A stretch of 64,000 nucleotides of DNA, taken from contig NZ_JAMQPV010000001.1 in the NCBI RefSeq assembly GCF_026151395.1, forward strand, positions 1,550,001 to 1,614,000, read 5' to 3'. The position numbers and the translations under genes are program-made. Source of the DNA: Leptospira limi (GTDB lineage: Bacteria; Spirochaetota; Leptospiria; Leptospirales; Leptospiraceae). Positions 44,068-53,407 of the stretch are shown one piece after another. Below the pieces are notes generated by a model that was not told where the DNA came from, searched no databases, and was given only the letters and a program-made list of their open reading frames with translations. How positions within the stretch are numbered: the stretch's first letter is position 1; the number at the start of each line of letters is the position of its first letter.

Positions 44068-45390
44068 TTAACTTGGAATTCTTTCGATTTGTGCCCCAAG
44101 TGACCGTAACCTTGTATCAATTGACTCAAATCCTCTGTCAATTTGTACAATGTTATGGATCTCACTTTGGCCTTCTGCACAAAGGGCAGCAATGATCATG
44201 GCCATACCCGCTCGAATGTCTGGGCTTGCCACTCGTTGTCCATACAATCTGTTGGCACCAATTACAATGGCTCTATGTGGGTCACAAAGGATGATTTGGG
44301 CACCCATTGCAATGATATTGTCCACAAAAAAGAGCCTAGACTCAAAGAGTTTTTCATGGATGAGAACGGTTCCTTTGCACTGTGTGGCAGTCACTAAAGC
44401 CACTGATGTCATATCAGCCGGGAACCCTGGCCAAGGTGCATCATCAATTTTGGGAGTGGCACCGTGGTAGTCAGGTATGATTTCCATTTTTTGGTCGGAA
44501 GGGACAAGGATACCAGTTTCTGTTGGTCGCACTTCAATCCCAAGTCGGGAATAGACCATTCGGATCATTCGAATGTCTTCTAAATTAACATCGGTAATAT
44601 GGATTTCCCCACCTGTTACGGCCGCTAAACTGATGAAGGATCCAACTTCCAAATAATCCGACCCAATGCGGTGTTTTAAAACACCATTCGGAGAGGTTAG
44701 AGAAGTCACACCTGTAATTGTTAGGTGGTTTGTACCGATTCCTTCGATTTTGGCACCTGCCGCTTGTAAAAATCGGCAAAGTCCCTGTACATGTGGTTCG
44801 GAAGCCGCATTGCGAATGATCGTGGTTCCTTCTGCAAAAACAGCTGCCATCACTGCATTTTCTGTCGCAGTCACCGACGCCTCATCGAGTAGGATGTCTT
44901 TCCCAAACAACCGATCCGCTGTGATCATATAACCATCTGGAAACACTTCAATTTTTGCACCAAGGGCTTCTAAAGCAAGCAGGTGGGTGTCCATACGACG
45001 GCGACCAATTTTGTCACCACCAGGTTTTGGCAAAAAGACACGCCCAGTTCTTGCGAGGATGGGGCCCGCAAGTGTCACAGCTCCTCTCAGTTGGGAACAA
45101 AGTTCATATGGTAAATCCGATTTCACTGGATTTTTTTTCTGAAAGAGGTAAGATCCTTTGGTATCGAGGGAAGTTATTTCCACACCAATATGGCGGAGGA
45201 CATCCATGAGCTTCTGGACATCGGCAATTTCGGGTAGATTTTCTAAAATCACGTCTCCTTCCCATAAGAGTAAAGCTCCTAGGAGTGGAAGTGCTTCGTT
45301 TTTATTTCCTTGGGGAACAATTGTCCCATGGAGTGGATTTTTGCCGATAATTTTAAAGTAGGAAGAGCTCACCTTGCTTCCATTCGACAC
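44068..45390 (-). CDS. murA: UDP-GlcNAc 1-carboxyvinyltransferase with Asp for active-site Cys
   Basis: MurA makes UDP-GlcNAc-enolpyruvate, the first step of peptidoglycan synthesis. The 440-residue protein is full length, with [17 protein letters not shown] (catalytic Lys30) and [15 protein letters not shown]. The catalytic loop reads [15 protein letters not shown], so Asp126 occupies the place of Cys115 of E. coli (PGGCAIG). The Cys-to-Asp form is active but is not alkylated by fosfomycin; it is known from mycobacteria, chlamydiae and Borrelia. This fits the use of fosfomycin in selective media for Leptospira. The downstream ferredoxin gene starts 1 bp after the stop. Confidence 0.95.
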   Translation of the reverse strand: MSNGSKVSSSYFKIIGKNPLHGTIVPQGNKNEALPLLGALLLWEGDVILENLPEIADVQKLMDVLRHIGVEITSLDTKGSYLFQKKNPVKSDLPYELCSQLRGAVTLAGPILARTGRVFLPKPGGDKIGRRRMDTHLLALEALGAKIEVFPDGYMITADRLFGKDILLDEASVTATENAVMAAVFAEGTTIIRNAASEPHVQGLCRFLQAAGAKIEGIGTNHLTITGVTSLTSPNGVLKHRIGSDYLEVGSFISLAAVTGGEIHITDVNLEDIRMIRMVYSRLGIEVRPTETGILVPSDQKMEIIPDYHGATPKIDDAPWPGFPADMTSVALVTATQCKGTVLIHEKLFESRLFFVDNIIAMGAQIILCDPHRAIVIGANRLYGQRVASPDIRAGMAMIIAALCAEGQSEIHNIVQIDRGFESIDTRLRSLGAQIERIPS

Positions 45391-45416
45391 AACGGAGATA
45401 TGAGGAAAAGTAATTT

Positions 45417-46559
45417 ATGAATTTTATGGCACAAGTCGTTTGGATTTTTCCAAAATTTGATACAATCTACATCTTTTACATTTTTCTCATGGGAGTTGCA
45501 GCCTTTATTTACGTAAAGGTCATGAACTACTTACAAAACAAACAAACAAGTATGGTAAACCACTGGGTCGAGTTCCAACGATACGCCATTGCAAGAAAAT
45601 GCAACCAAGTGGAACTCAATATCCTACATAGTTTTTATGACCATTTGAATGATGATGAACGCGAAATTTACCTTCTCCCTGAAAATAGGAACAAACTCAA
45701 AAATGCATTGTATCGTTATTTTCTAAAATCCAATGCAAATACAACCGAGAAGGAAGTGAATCTTTTTGATAAACTCTTTCGTTCTGGTGTTGAATTCAAA
45801 AAAGAAATTTTATCCTTAAACGATTTAACCGTTGGCGAAGTAGCAGCCTTGGAAGCTGACGGACGAGAAGAACTAACCTATGTGATGCAAAAAACTTCAG
45901 ACGAATTACTTTTATCCACAAAGGGTTTGTCGAAAGACTTACTGGTCCCAGGAAAAGAAGCAAAATTATATGTATTCCGTCCTAGTAGTGGTGGTTATTT
46001 GTTAGATGGCAAAGTGATCAGAACCAATGATAGTGGAGTGATTTTTCACTTTAATGGTAAAATTGAAAGAAAAGGGGAATCGCATTTGATGTTAATGGAC
46101 AAAATGTCGATAACCATTTCACCTTGGCCACCTCCTGAAGAAAAAAAGGATTTAGAATTAGATAAACATAAATTATTACTCAGTGAAGAAAACATTGATA
46201 AACAATTAGAAGTCTTAAAACGAATTGCCAAAGACCAAAAAGAGAATAACGAAAAAAAATTCGAAATCAAAGAAACAGCAAAACCATTCATCACAATTTC
46301 GGAACGATTGTCTGACCGAGGTATTTTGTTTACCTTTCCTTCGGGGATTTCTTCGGAAATTTGGAAACACCAAGATTTATGGGAAGTTAGTTTTAGTTTT
46401 GATAAAGGGCCAACCTTTCATATTCGCGCTAAGATGATGCCCACCAAACAAAAATCTGATTTATACTTGTTACGTTATGTAGATGCAGATGAAACAATGC
46501 GGAAGTCTTTGTATGAAGAAATCCGCAAACGAGGTGGTGTGAGAGAGGTTTTAACTTAA
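45417..46559 (+). CDS. Membrane-anchored PilZ-like protein
   Basis: The 380-residue protein has one N-terminal transmembrane segment (YIFYIFLMGVAAFIYVKVM), a helical region, and two beta-rich parts. One holds KVIRTNDSGVIFHF (residues about 205-218), close to the second PilZ motif D/NxSxxG, and near the end LRYVDADETMRKSLYEEI, a typical PilZ C-terminus. The arginine motif of c-di-GMP-binding PilZ domains is not clear, so ligand binding is uncertain. It is divergent from murA (26 bp between starts). A YcgR-type function in motility or signalling is inference. Confidence 0.6.
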   Translation: MNFMAQVVWIFPKFDTIYIFYIFLMGVAAFIYVKVMNYLQNKQTSMVNHWVEFQRYAIARKCNQVELNILHSFYDHLNDDEREIYLLPENRNKLKNALYRYFLKSNANTTEKEVNLFDKLFRSGVEFKKEILSLNDLTVGEVAALEADGREELTYVMQKTSDELLLSTKGLSKDLLVPGKEAKLYVFRPSSGGYLLDGKVIRTNDSGVIFHFNGKIERKGESHLMLMDKMSITISPWPPPEEKKDLELDKHKLLLSEENIDKQLEVLKRIAKDQKENNEKKFEIKETAKPFITISERLSDRGILFTFPSGISSEIWKHQDLWEVSFSFDKGPTFHIRAKMMPTKQKSDLYLLRYVDADETMRKSLYEEIRKRGGVREVLT

Positions 46560-46566
46560 TCTAAGC

Positions 46567-48333
46567 TTATAAACTTTCAGGAAAGGCACCTTTGGAAGGT
46601 GTCTTTAATTCCTTTGTTAATAAAATCAAATCCACTTTTGGAATCTCTTTTCCAGAAGTGAGTTTCACTCCAAGTGCTTCCCAAGAACCAACCGTTAACG
46701 AAAAAGATAATAGATACTCTACGTTTTGCATTTCCGGCAATTGGATGAAGGGTGTTCCTCCGTGTAGTACAAGGAAACGTTTGTTTGGAAATTTTTTAGC
46801 AAGACTGACAACTGATAGAATTTCTGGTTCCGAAGTGGAATCAAACAGATATGTAGTATATGTTTTTTGTTTCACATAACTTCCAAATGATTTGGTGGGA
46901 ACTGATTGGATTTTTTTTGATTTCAAAACCTCTTTCAGTTTTTGGTTTTTAACGAAGGAAAGAGTTTGTTCTGGTAAAATTTGAGATGTTTTCACCGCTT
47001 TTGGGTAAGCACGGATCGAATCTTCATTGATTTCTTTCGCAAAAAAAAGTGACTTACTGAGTGTTGTGTAACGATCGTTTCTTTCTTTTTCCCAAGCCGT
47101 CAGGAATTCTTTTTGTTTTTGGTTTTCTTCGTATACTTTTGGTAAGATGGAATTTGCATCATAGATACCTAATTCCAATTTTTTGCGAATTTGTTTTTGG
47201 ACAGCTTCTTTTAAGATGTCATGTTCTTTTCCTTCTTTGTCTACAAAGCGGAATTCTCCCTTTTTGTAAGCATCCATCAATTGGGCTTTGAATTTTTTGG
47301 CAGTTTCTCCCCAACTTGTGAGTAAAACGATATTGGCACCAGCAAGGATTGTTAAAACACCAGGTCTGTCTTTTTCATAGTTTTTGGAAATGGCATGCAT
47401 CTCCATTGCGTCTGTGATGATGATCCCATCAAACTGGAGTGATTTTCGTAAAACATCTGTTAGAATCGTCTTAGAGAGTGTAGCTGGAAAATTTGGATCA
47501 ATTTTTGGATACACAATATGAGCAGACATCACCGCTTCTGCCCCACCTAGGATGGATTGTTTGAATGGAACTAGTTCCAGTTTTTCTAAATCCTCAAGGC
47601 TTTTATTGATGATTGGAAGTCCGAGATGGCTATCAACAGTAGTATCTCCATGACCTGGAAAATGTTTGATCACTGGTAAACATCCACCGGCTCTTGCACC
47701 TTTTTCATACGCAACGGCAACTTCCGAAACTCGATTAACATCTGATCCAAACGAACGAGTGTTAATGACTGGATTCAGTGGGTTGTTATTGATGTCCAAA
47801 ACAGGTGCAAATAAAAAATTCAAACCTAAACTTCTCAGTTCATAGGATGTGACAAAACCTACAGTTTCTCCCCATTCCTTTTTCCCAGTTTGTCCCACAG
47901 CCATTGCACCAGGGTAATGTGTGATTCCATCTTGGACACGGAACACACGACCTCCTTCTTGGTCTGTTGAGATGAGAAAAGGTTGTAAGCCGTTTTCTTT
48001 GGCAGCGATTTGAAGATTTTGAGTGAGGGAAAGGATCTCTTCTTTTTTGCCTAAGTTTTTACCAAAGAGGATGATACCACCTGGTTTCGTTTGTTTGATT
48101 TCATCTAGCGCAATTTGGTCTACAGTTTTGGAAGGGATAGCAATGTGGATAGTTTGGCCTACCAATTCTTCTTCCGTCATGTTGTTTGTGATCGACCATG
48201 CTTTTTCATCCAACCATCGTTTCCTTTCATTTGCTGCAAGTTCTGTGAGGTAAAAACCAAAACAATAAGAAGAGCCAAAAAATCCGAACAAAAGGAAGAG
48301 GGAAAAGGTGGTACGTAGAAGAACTTGGTTCAT
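46567..48333 (-). CDS. nagZ: Exported beta-N-acetylhexosaminidase (GH3, NagZ type)
   Basis: This GH3 glycosidase has 588 residues and a signal peptide (FSLFLLFGFFGSSYCFG). The catalytic domain carries GIILFGKN, STDQEGGRVFR, KHFPGHGDTTVDSHLGLP (general acid-base His/Asp dyad typical of NagZ) and IITDAMEMHAI (nucleophile Asp). About 180 residues of extra C-terminal sequence follow, longer than the 340-residue enteric NagZ. The signal peptide places it in the periplasm, unlike cytoplasmic NagZ of Gram-negatives. It likely trims muropeptides or surface glycans. It converges with the PilZ-like gene, 7 bp apart. Confidence 0.88.
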   Translation of the reverse strand: MNQVLLRTTFSLFLLFGFFGSSYCFGFYLTELAANERKRWLDEKAWSITNNMTEEELVGQTIHIAIPSKTVDQIALDEIKQTKPGGIILFGKNLGKKEEILSLTQNLQIAAKENGLQPFLISTDQEGGRVFRVQDGITHYPGAMAVGQTGKKEWGETVGFVTSYELRSLGLNFLFAPVLDINNNPLNPVINTRSFGSDVNRVSEVAVAYEKGARAGGCLPVIKHFPGHGDTTVDSHLGLPIINKSLEDLEKLELVPFKQSILGGAEAVMSAHIVYPKIDPNFPATLSKTILTDVLRKSLQFDGIIITDAMEMHAISKNYEKDRPGVLTILAGANIVLLTSWGETAKKFKAQLMDAYKKGEFRFVDKEGKEHDILKEAVQKQIRKKLELGIYDANSILPKVYEENQKQKEFLTAWEKERNDRYTTLSKSLFFAKEINEDSIRAYPKAVKTSQILPEQTLSFVKNQKLKEVLKSKKIQSVPTKSFGSYVKQKTYTTYLFDSTSEPEILSVVSLAKKFPNKRFLVLHGGTPFIQLPEMQNVEYLLSFSLTVGSWEALGVKLTSGKEIPKVDLILLTKELKTPSKGAFPESL

Positions 48334-48424
48334 AGAGTATGATTGTACGTTTTATGATCCGCTTTTCTAAGACAACTACGAAAAATCTCTCATATCTCTT
48401 TGGTTTGGGTCGTCTGAGTATGTA

Positions 48425-49594
48425 GTGGATGATTTTTATAAAAACATAAAACCTAGTTCTCAGTTCCAAAGTATCTTTGAAGAGACAACCGTCGCAAAGG
48501 TCCCCGATGATTGGTTTGTCCTCATCACAGATATTGTTGGTTCCACTAAAGCAATTGAGGAAGGACGATACAAAGATGTAAACACTGCTGGTGGACTTAC
48601 TGCCATTGCGGTTGCCAATGTTTATGGGCATATGGACTTTCCATTTGTATTTGGTGGCGATGGTGTCACATTTTTATTACCTATCAATTTATTATTCCCC
48701 ATTCGTTCTGCGATTGCAGATACCATTTTGCAAGTGAAGTCTGCCTTTGGACTGACCATGAGAGCAGGTATTGTCCCTGTCCAAGAATTGTACCGAGCAG
48801 GGACAGAATTATTTTTAAGTAAATTCAAAGCTTCTGATCATTATGTTCAATGTTCCCTCTTTGGAACGGCTCTTCCTCTTGCGGAACAATGGATCAAAGA
48901 AGGAAAAGATGAATCTTATTTGGTCCGTGAAAATGAAAAAATTCTACCTGCTGACTTTACTGGATTTACATGCCGTTGGAAGGATGTCCCAAGTGAAAGA
49001 GGAGAAATTGTATCTCTTATTGTCAAACCTAATCATACTGATTTAGAAGTTTGTAAGAAGATCGTAATACGAGTGTTAAACTTTATCAAGTCTGAATATG
49101 GTGAAGAAAAAGAATACCATCCACTAAACCTTGATCAAATCAACTTGGGCTCAGGTAATGAACTCAAGAAAGAGGCGGTTGCAAGGACTGGTAAACATTC
49201 TGGATTCAAATACGCTCTTACCTTAACCAAAATTTGGATCGAAAGGACAGTAATGGCGATCTCCATCAAATGGAAATTGCCACTTAAGTCGGGGCATTAT
49301 TCCTTGGATCGATTAAAGGAATACCAGGTGATGAGTGCTGATTTTCGCAAATATGATGGCACTCTCAAAATGGTGATTGATGGGACCAAAAAACATCGGT
49401 TAGCTTTAGAATCCTTTTTGCAAAAATTAGAAGCGGAAGGTTTATTACATTATGGACTTTTTGTATCCAACAGGTCACTTATGACTTGTGTCTTAAAAGT
49501 AGCATCCTCGGATGAAGTTCATTTTGTGGATGGAGCGGATGGCGGTTTTGCGATGGCCGCCAAATCCCTGAAGGAAAAAATAAAAGGGCTTTGA
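48425..49594 (+). CDS. DUF3095 protein with cyclase-like fold
   Basis: The GTG at 48425 gives a 389-residue protein of the DUF3095 family, which is related to class III nucleotide cyclases. The motif LITDIVGSTKAIEEGRY at about 33-50 has the DxxGST signature of cyclases and FVFGGDGVTFLLP the second metal region; no full catalytic set was checked. The middle and end (FKYALTLTKIWIERTVMAI, YQVMSADFRKYDGTLKMVID) are family-typical. No ATG is available upstream because a stop codon precedes. Function is not known; an adenylate-cyclase-like role is speculation. Confidence 0.82.
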   Translation: MDDFYKNIKPSSQFQSIFEETTVAKVPDDWFVLITDIVGSTKAIEEGRYKDVNTAGGLTAIAVANVYGHMDFPFVFGGDGVTFLLPINLLFPIRSAIADTILQVKSAFGLTMRAGIVPVQELYRAGTELFLSKFKASDHYVQCSLFGTALPLAEQWIKEGKDESYLVRENEKILPADFTGFTCRWKDVPSERGEIVSLIVKPNHTDLEVCKKIVIRVLNFIKSEYGEEKEYHPLNLDQINLGSGNELKKEAVARTGKHSGFKYALTLTKIWIERTVMAISIKWKLPLKSGHYSLDRLKEYQVMSADFRKYDGTLKMVIDGTKKHRLALESFLQKLEAEGLLHYGLFVSNRSLMTCVLKVASSDEVHFVDGADGGFAMAAKSLKEKIKGL

Positions 49595-49599
49595 GCCCT
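49575..49599 (-). terminator. Terminator of the large lipoprotein gene
   Basis: On the minus strand the stem AGGGCT (49594-49599) and AGCCCT (49585-49590), with a 3-base loop, is followed by TTTTATTTTTT. It lies about 70 bp after the minus-strand stop at 49670 and overlaps the 3' end of the convergent DUF3095 gene. It fits a rho-independent terminator for the lipoprotein transcript. Confidence 0.65.
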
Positions 49600-49669
49600 C
49601 AAGTTATTGATTCAAATCTGTTTGTTTCACTGAACTTTTGTTTGTCTGATCCCGAAGCAAACACAAAGA

Positions 49670-52420
49670 TTACTGTTGCACACAGATTAATTTCTTCGTA
49701 GCAGAACAAATGGCTTCTTGGCTTGTGACACTTGTATTTGATGCCATTGTCCAAGTTTGTCCATACAAGTAAGAACTTGGTGTAGAAGGACAGTTTTGAT
49801 ACGTAAAACCATTACAGTTGTGACGGTATGTCAATCCATCACCCGTACACGCGGGTGTAAATCCAACCTGTGTTGCCGCTGTTAGGCTCGTTGTCATCCC
49901 CGTCCAGTACTGATCACCTACTGTTGAAAAAGACCGAGAGATGCTTGTTGGATCAAATCCTGCTGAGCCATTGGCGATGAACAAACGAGAGTGTTCATCA
50001 CTACAATTGGTATACCCTGAACTATTACAACGGTAATAATGATAACCAGCAGTTAACACCCAGTTGGTTCCATTGGGAACTCTGTCATTTGTAACTCCTC
50101 CTGCGCTATCACTGACAATCAGTGCTTTATACGTACCAGCTGGAACTCCGCCTGGTTTGTTATTATTGCAGGTATCATCAGCACCAAACACACCTTGTGC
50201 GGTCATTTCCCCATTATAACTCGATGAGGTCACAAAGATCGCCTTCCCAGTTGGTTCATCGTCTTCGTTTGTGATCGTATGGTCACTTGGACTAGTTGCA
50301 TTTTGGTAGTTTGTGTCTGTATTGGCAGCCATGGCGAGTTGGATGTCAAAATTTTGATTCCCATCTGAATAGGTATCATCAATACCCGTAACAGTGAACG
50401 TTTGTTTTTTAGCAGAACTGGCACATCCACTATCGGAAGCATTGCCAGGTTCCACTTCACTATTCACAGGGAAGGTGATAGGGGAGGAAGTGATAGTCCC
50501 ACATTCACCAGAGGCAGCCGTTCCCGCTGCATAAGATTTACAAGTGATATTGAGAATAACCGGTTGTGTTGGGTTATTCCCTCCTAAACAAACCGATACC
50601 GTTGCTGTATTGCTAGTTCCTTCCCGAGTGTTTCCCACATGAGAGATATAAAAAGATTTTTCATCATCAGTTGTGGCTGCATAAACATCAATGGGATCAT
50701 AGGAAAGACCTCCCGTAGACAAAGCCGTTGTGACAGTCCAGTTTTGGGTGAGATCCACAAGGACATCATCCAAATGTGTGAGGACAATTTGGTTTGTCCC
50801 GCCAGATTCCATAAAATTATAGTTAGATGAGGATACAGTGACAGTTCCAGGAACAGTTCCTTCTGTTGTATCAGAGCTTGTGAGGCCAATGCTGATATCT
50901 GAACTTGGTGCTGCTTGGGAGATCATCCAAATATTTGTAGACCCACCTTCCACAGCAGACAATCGGTTGACAGAAGTTCCCAATGGAGATCCTGAAAAAT
51001 TACATGGTTGGAGGAGATGGGTTCCATCATTATCACAAGAACGCACAGAAAAGGTTGGTTCAGCCACGGTTGTATTGTAGGTAGCATCAGCTGAAGATGC
51101 GACAAATGATACCGTGTAATCCGCATTACCTGTGTTTGCTGAGTCTGATTTCCCTTCGACTTGGAAGGTTTGGTATACATTCCAATCAGATGTTGTAAAA
51201 CTGAGAGTGGGTGTGAGGATATTACATTTATTCCCACAATTGGAAGAAAAATTAAGTGTGACCGTATTTGTCGGTTTGGTGCGGAGTTTGATTTGGAATT
51301 GTGAGTATTTGGTTCCAAAACGATTACTTTCATCTGTGGCAAAACGATTGATCGCTCCACCTGATGCACCAGTAGTTCCCGTTGTGGCATCAAACCTTTG
51401 GTAGGCGTAACCAGGAACACTTTGGTCTCGGTTGTAAACCACAACATTTCTTGGTTTGATTCCATTATAATCGGCGTCAGAACTACTTGTATTTGATACT
51501 TCTACCGTATACACTTTGATGCCGTCAATTTCCAAATCATCAACGGATGTGATGGTCACAGATTGTGGAGTATTATAATTTCCTGTCGTGAAAGTTAACG
51601 TTTTTGGATTCGCTGTTCCTTCGCGGTTACTGGCATTGATCGAATCATACACTTCATTGATGGGAATGGTAACATTGGCAGTGGGTGCCGTTCGTAAAAC
51701 CACTTGGAAGGTCCCATTGGTTGCCGTTGCAGATGGGCCTGGTTCTTCCATCACTCGAGAGATATTAGACACACGAACACCAGGGCCTTCATCATCATCT
51801 ACCGCAACAGAAATATCACATGCATCTTTTCCTGTATAGGTCCCTGAAATTTCCTCACCACTTCCGTTTTTTTGAGTCATCGTTCCAAGGGCAATTGTCA
51901 TTGGATCTACTTTTGCACTTCTAACTGCATCTTGAACCACTGTGAATGTAAAACACTGTCTTTGTGTGACTCCATTGCCAGTGAACGTGAGTTTGGTGGG
52001 GATGGCAACATCGGGAGCAGGGAAGGTTTTGAGTGATGTGATCCTTGTTCCATAATTCGAAGTTACAGAAACAGGTATCTCCAAACTCCCGCTAAACGGA
52101 GCATTGGGATAAATACAGGTTTGGAAGGATTTATAACCCCAAGAAGTCCCACCATCTGTATCCACATCATCCAAACCATTTTCATTCACTGTGCTAAAGG
52201 TAGAGTTCACATCTCCATCTTCCGAAAGGGAAACAAGTTTGGTTGAAATGGTAACATCCGACGAACAAGTAGTTATTGGATTCCCGAATGTTCGTTCAAA
52301 ACGTTCGCTAATTCCAAATAAAAGATTGTCTCCAGCGGAAGCAGCTCCACTACAACTCACTAGGAGTGATACTAATAATAATGACAAGGAAGTTTCCAGA
52401 CGATGTTTGGTGGAGTTCAT
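49670..52420 (-). CDS. Large surface lipoprotein with Calx-beta-like repeats and DUF1554 end
   Basis: The ATG at 52420 gives 916 residues with a signal peptide and lipobox (LLLVSLLVSCSG). The body is a series of beta-sandwich units with Calx-beta-like marks (PKTLTFTTGNYNTPQSVTITSVDDLEIDGIKVYTVEVSNTS-type run near residue 290; similar runs at about 400, 540 and 640-690, the latter reading VTGIDDTYSDGNQNF). The last 160 residues match the DUF1554 pattern found in Leptospira surface proteins (YKALIVSDSAGG, SFSTVGDQYWTG, CNGFTYQNCPSTPSSYLYG, ATKKLICVQQ). Probably exposed on the cell surface, possibly an adhesin. A TTG at 52441 is an alternative start; the lipobox favours 52420. Confidence 0.82.
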   Translation of the reverse strand: MNSTKHRLETSLSLLLVSLLVSCSGAASAGDNLLFGISERFERTFGNPITTCSSDVTISTKLVSLSEDGDVNSTFSTVNENGLDDVDTDGGTSWGYKSFQTCIYPNAPFSGSLEIPVSVTSNYGTRITSLKTFPAPDVAIPTKLTFTGNGVTQRQCFTFTVVQDAVRSAKVDPMTIALGTMTQKNGSGEEISGTYTGKDACDISVAVDDDEGPGVRVSNISRVMEEPGPSATATNGTFQVVLRTAPTANVTIPINEVYDSINASNREGTANPKTLTFTTGNYNTPQSVTITSVDDLEIDGIKVYTVEVSNTSSSDADYNGIKPRNVVVYNRDQSVPGYAYQRFDATTGTTGASGGAINRFATDESNRFGTKYSQFQIKLRTKPTNTVTLNFSSNCGNKCNILTPTLSFTTSDWNVYQTFQVEGKSDSANTGNADYTVSFVASSADATYNTTVAEPTFSVRSCDNDGTHLLQPCNFSGSPLGTSVNRLSAVEGGSTNIWMISQAAPSSDISIGLTSSDTTEGTVPGTVTVSSSNYNFMESGGTNQIVLTHLDDVLVDLTQNWTVTTALSTGGLSYDPIDVYAATTDDEKSFYISHVGNTREGTSNTATVSVCLGGNNPTQPVILNITCKSYAAGTAASGECGTITSSPITFPVNSEVEPGNASDSGCASSAKKQTFTVTGIDDTYSDGNQNFDIQLAMAANTDTNYQNATSPSDHTITNEDDEPTGKAIFVTSSSYNGEMTAQGVFGADDTCNNNKPGGVPAGTYKALIVSDSAGGVTNDRVPNGTNWVLTAGYHYYRCNSSGYTNCSDEHSRLFIANGSAGFDPTSISRSFSTVGDQYWTGMTTSLTAATQVGFTPACTGDGLTYRHNCNGFTYQNCPSTPSSYLYGQTWTMASNTSVTSQEAICSATKKLICVQQ

Positions 52421-52720
52421 GCTAAATTTCCCGTTAACCAATCTTTTTTATAAAACAATAAATGGATGCCTTTCCATTCATGGCAACGACAATCTCATTC
52501 TAGTGTAGAAAGAATGTACAAATAACTTACGTTAAACATTGTCTATTATAGAAGCAAAGATCTGTAAGTGTCATTCATTCATTCCGTATTTTTACTAGGC
52601 ATACGTGTCAAAGATACGTTAAATTGAAGGAAAGAGTTTGAAATTAATTTCCAATCATCTCTTAAGAGAATTATCAATTGATTTCTATTCTTGGTGCAAA
52701 AGATAGGGACAGTTCGTTCT

Positions 52721-53407
52721 ATGTTTAGAAAATTATTGTTCACAGTTCTTTCGTTATCCTTTACTTACTGCCAGACGACTACCAAACCAGAGTGGATGGA
52801 ATCAGAGGCCTTTCAAAGATTTTGTGGCTGTGTTCATATTGATGAATCCAAACCCAGTGAACATTTGGGAAGTTTACCTGTTGGTTCTCTCGATAAATTA
52901 GGAACTCCTGATTACCTAGAAAAATTATACAAGGGATTACGAAGTGATTTTGAGCATACAGGTACTCCCTTCGAAGAAGTAGGTGGAAGTTTAGTTGCCA
53001 AAGGTGTTGAACTCAAACGAATCGAAGACGATGAAAAAAGACTTCGTGAACTTCTCATCATCATTGACGGAGACGTTGCTTTCCCTTCAGGAAAGTCTAC
53101 ATTAACACCCAAAGCAAAAGAACTCATCGCAAAAGTAGGGGACGCCATGGAAGCCTATCCAGAAACCAATTGTCGGATTGGTGGACACACTGATAGTGTT
53201 GGGGCATTTTCCATGAATTTAAAACTCAGTAAAGAAAGATCACAATCTGTTAAAAAAGAACTCAAACTCGTCCATAAAATCGCAGAAGAACGATTTAAGG
53301 AGGTGGATGGTTATGCAGATTTACATAAGATCGTAGATACGATGTTAGCTGAAAAGAAAAATCGTAGAACTGAAATTTACGTAGGGACAGTTCGCATTGT
53401 TTACTAA
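52721..53407 (+). CDS. OmpA-domain lipoprotein
   Basis: The ATG at 52721 gives 228 residues with a short signal peptide ending in TYC (relaxed lipobox, FRKLLFTVLSLSFTYC). The C-terminal OmpA/Pal domain shows IIDGDVAFPSGKSTLTPKAKELI, CRIGGHTDSVGAFSMNLKLSKERSQSV; these bind peptidoglycan. A Cys pair (FCGC) lies near the start of the mature protein. It likely anchors the outer membrane to the wall. Its 3' end overlaps the next gene by 11 bp, so the two are probably co-expressed. Confidence 0.88.
   Translation: MFRKLLFTVLSLSFTYCQTTTKPEWMESEAFQRFCGCVHIDESKPSEHLGSLPVGSLDKLGTPDYLEKLYKGLRSDFEHTGTPFEEVGGSLVAKGVELKRIEDDEKRLRELLIIIDGDVAFPSGKSTLTPKAKELIAKVGDAMEAYPETNCRIGGHTDSVGAFSMNLKLSKERSQSVKKELKLVHKIAEERFKEVDGYADLHKIVDTMLAEKKNRRTEIYVGTVRIVY

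Noticed and set aside
50584..51465. Alternative frames inside the large lipoprotein gene
   Set aside because: No family signatures, and the lipoprotein frame is continuous with Calx-beta-like and DUF1554 patterns.
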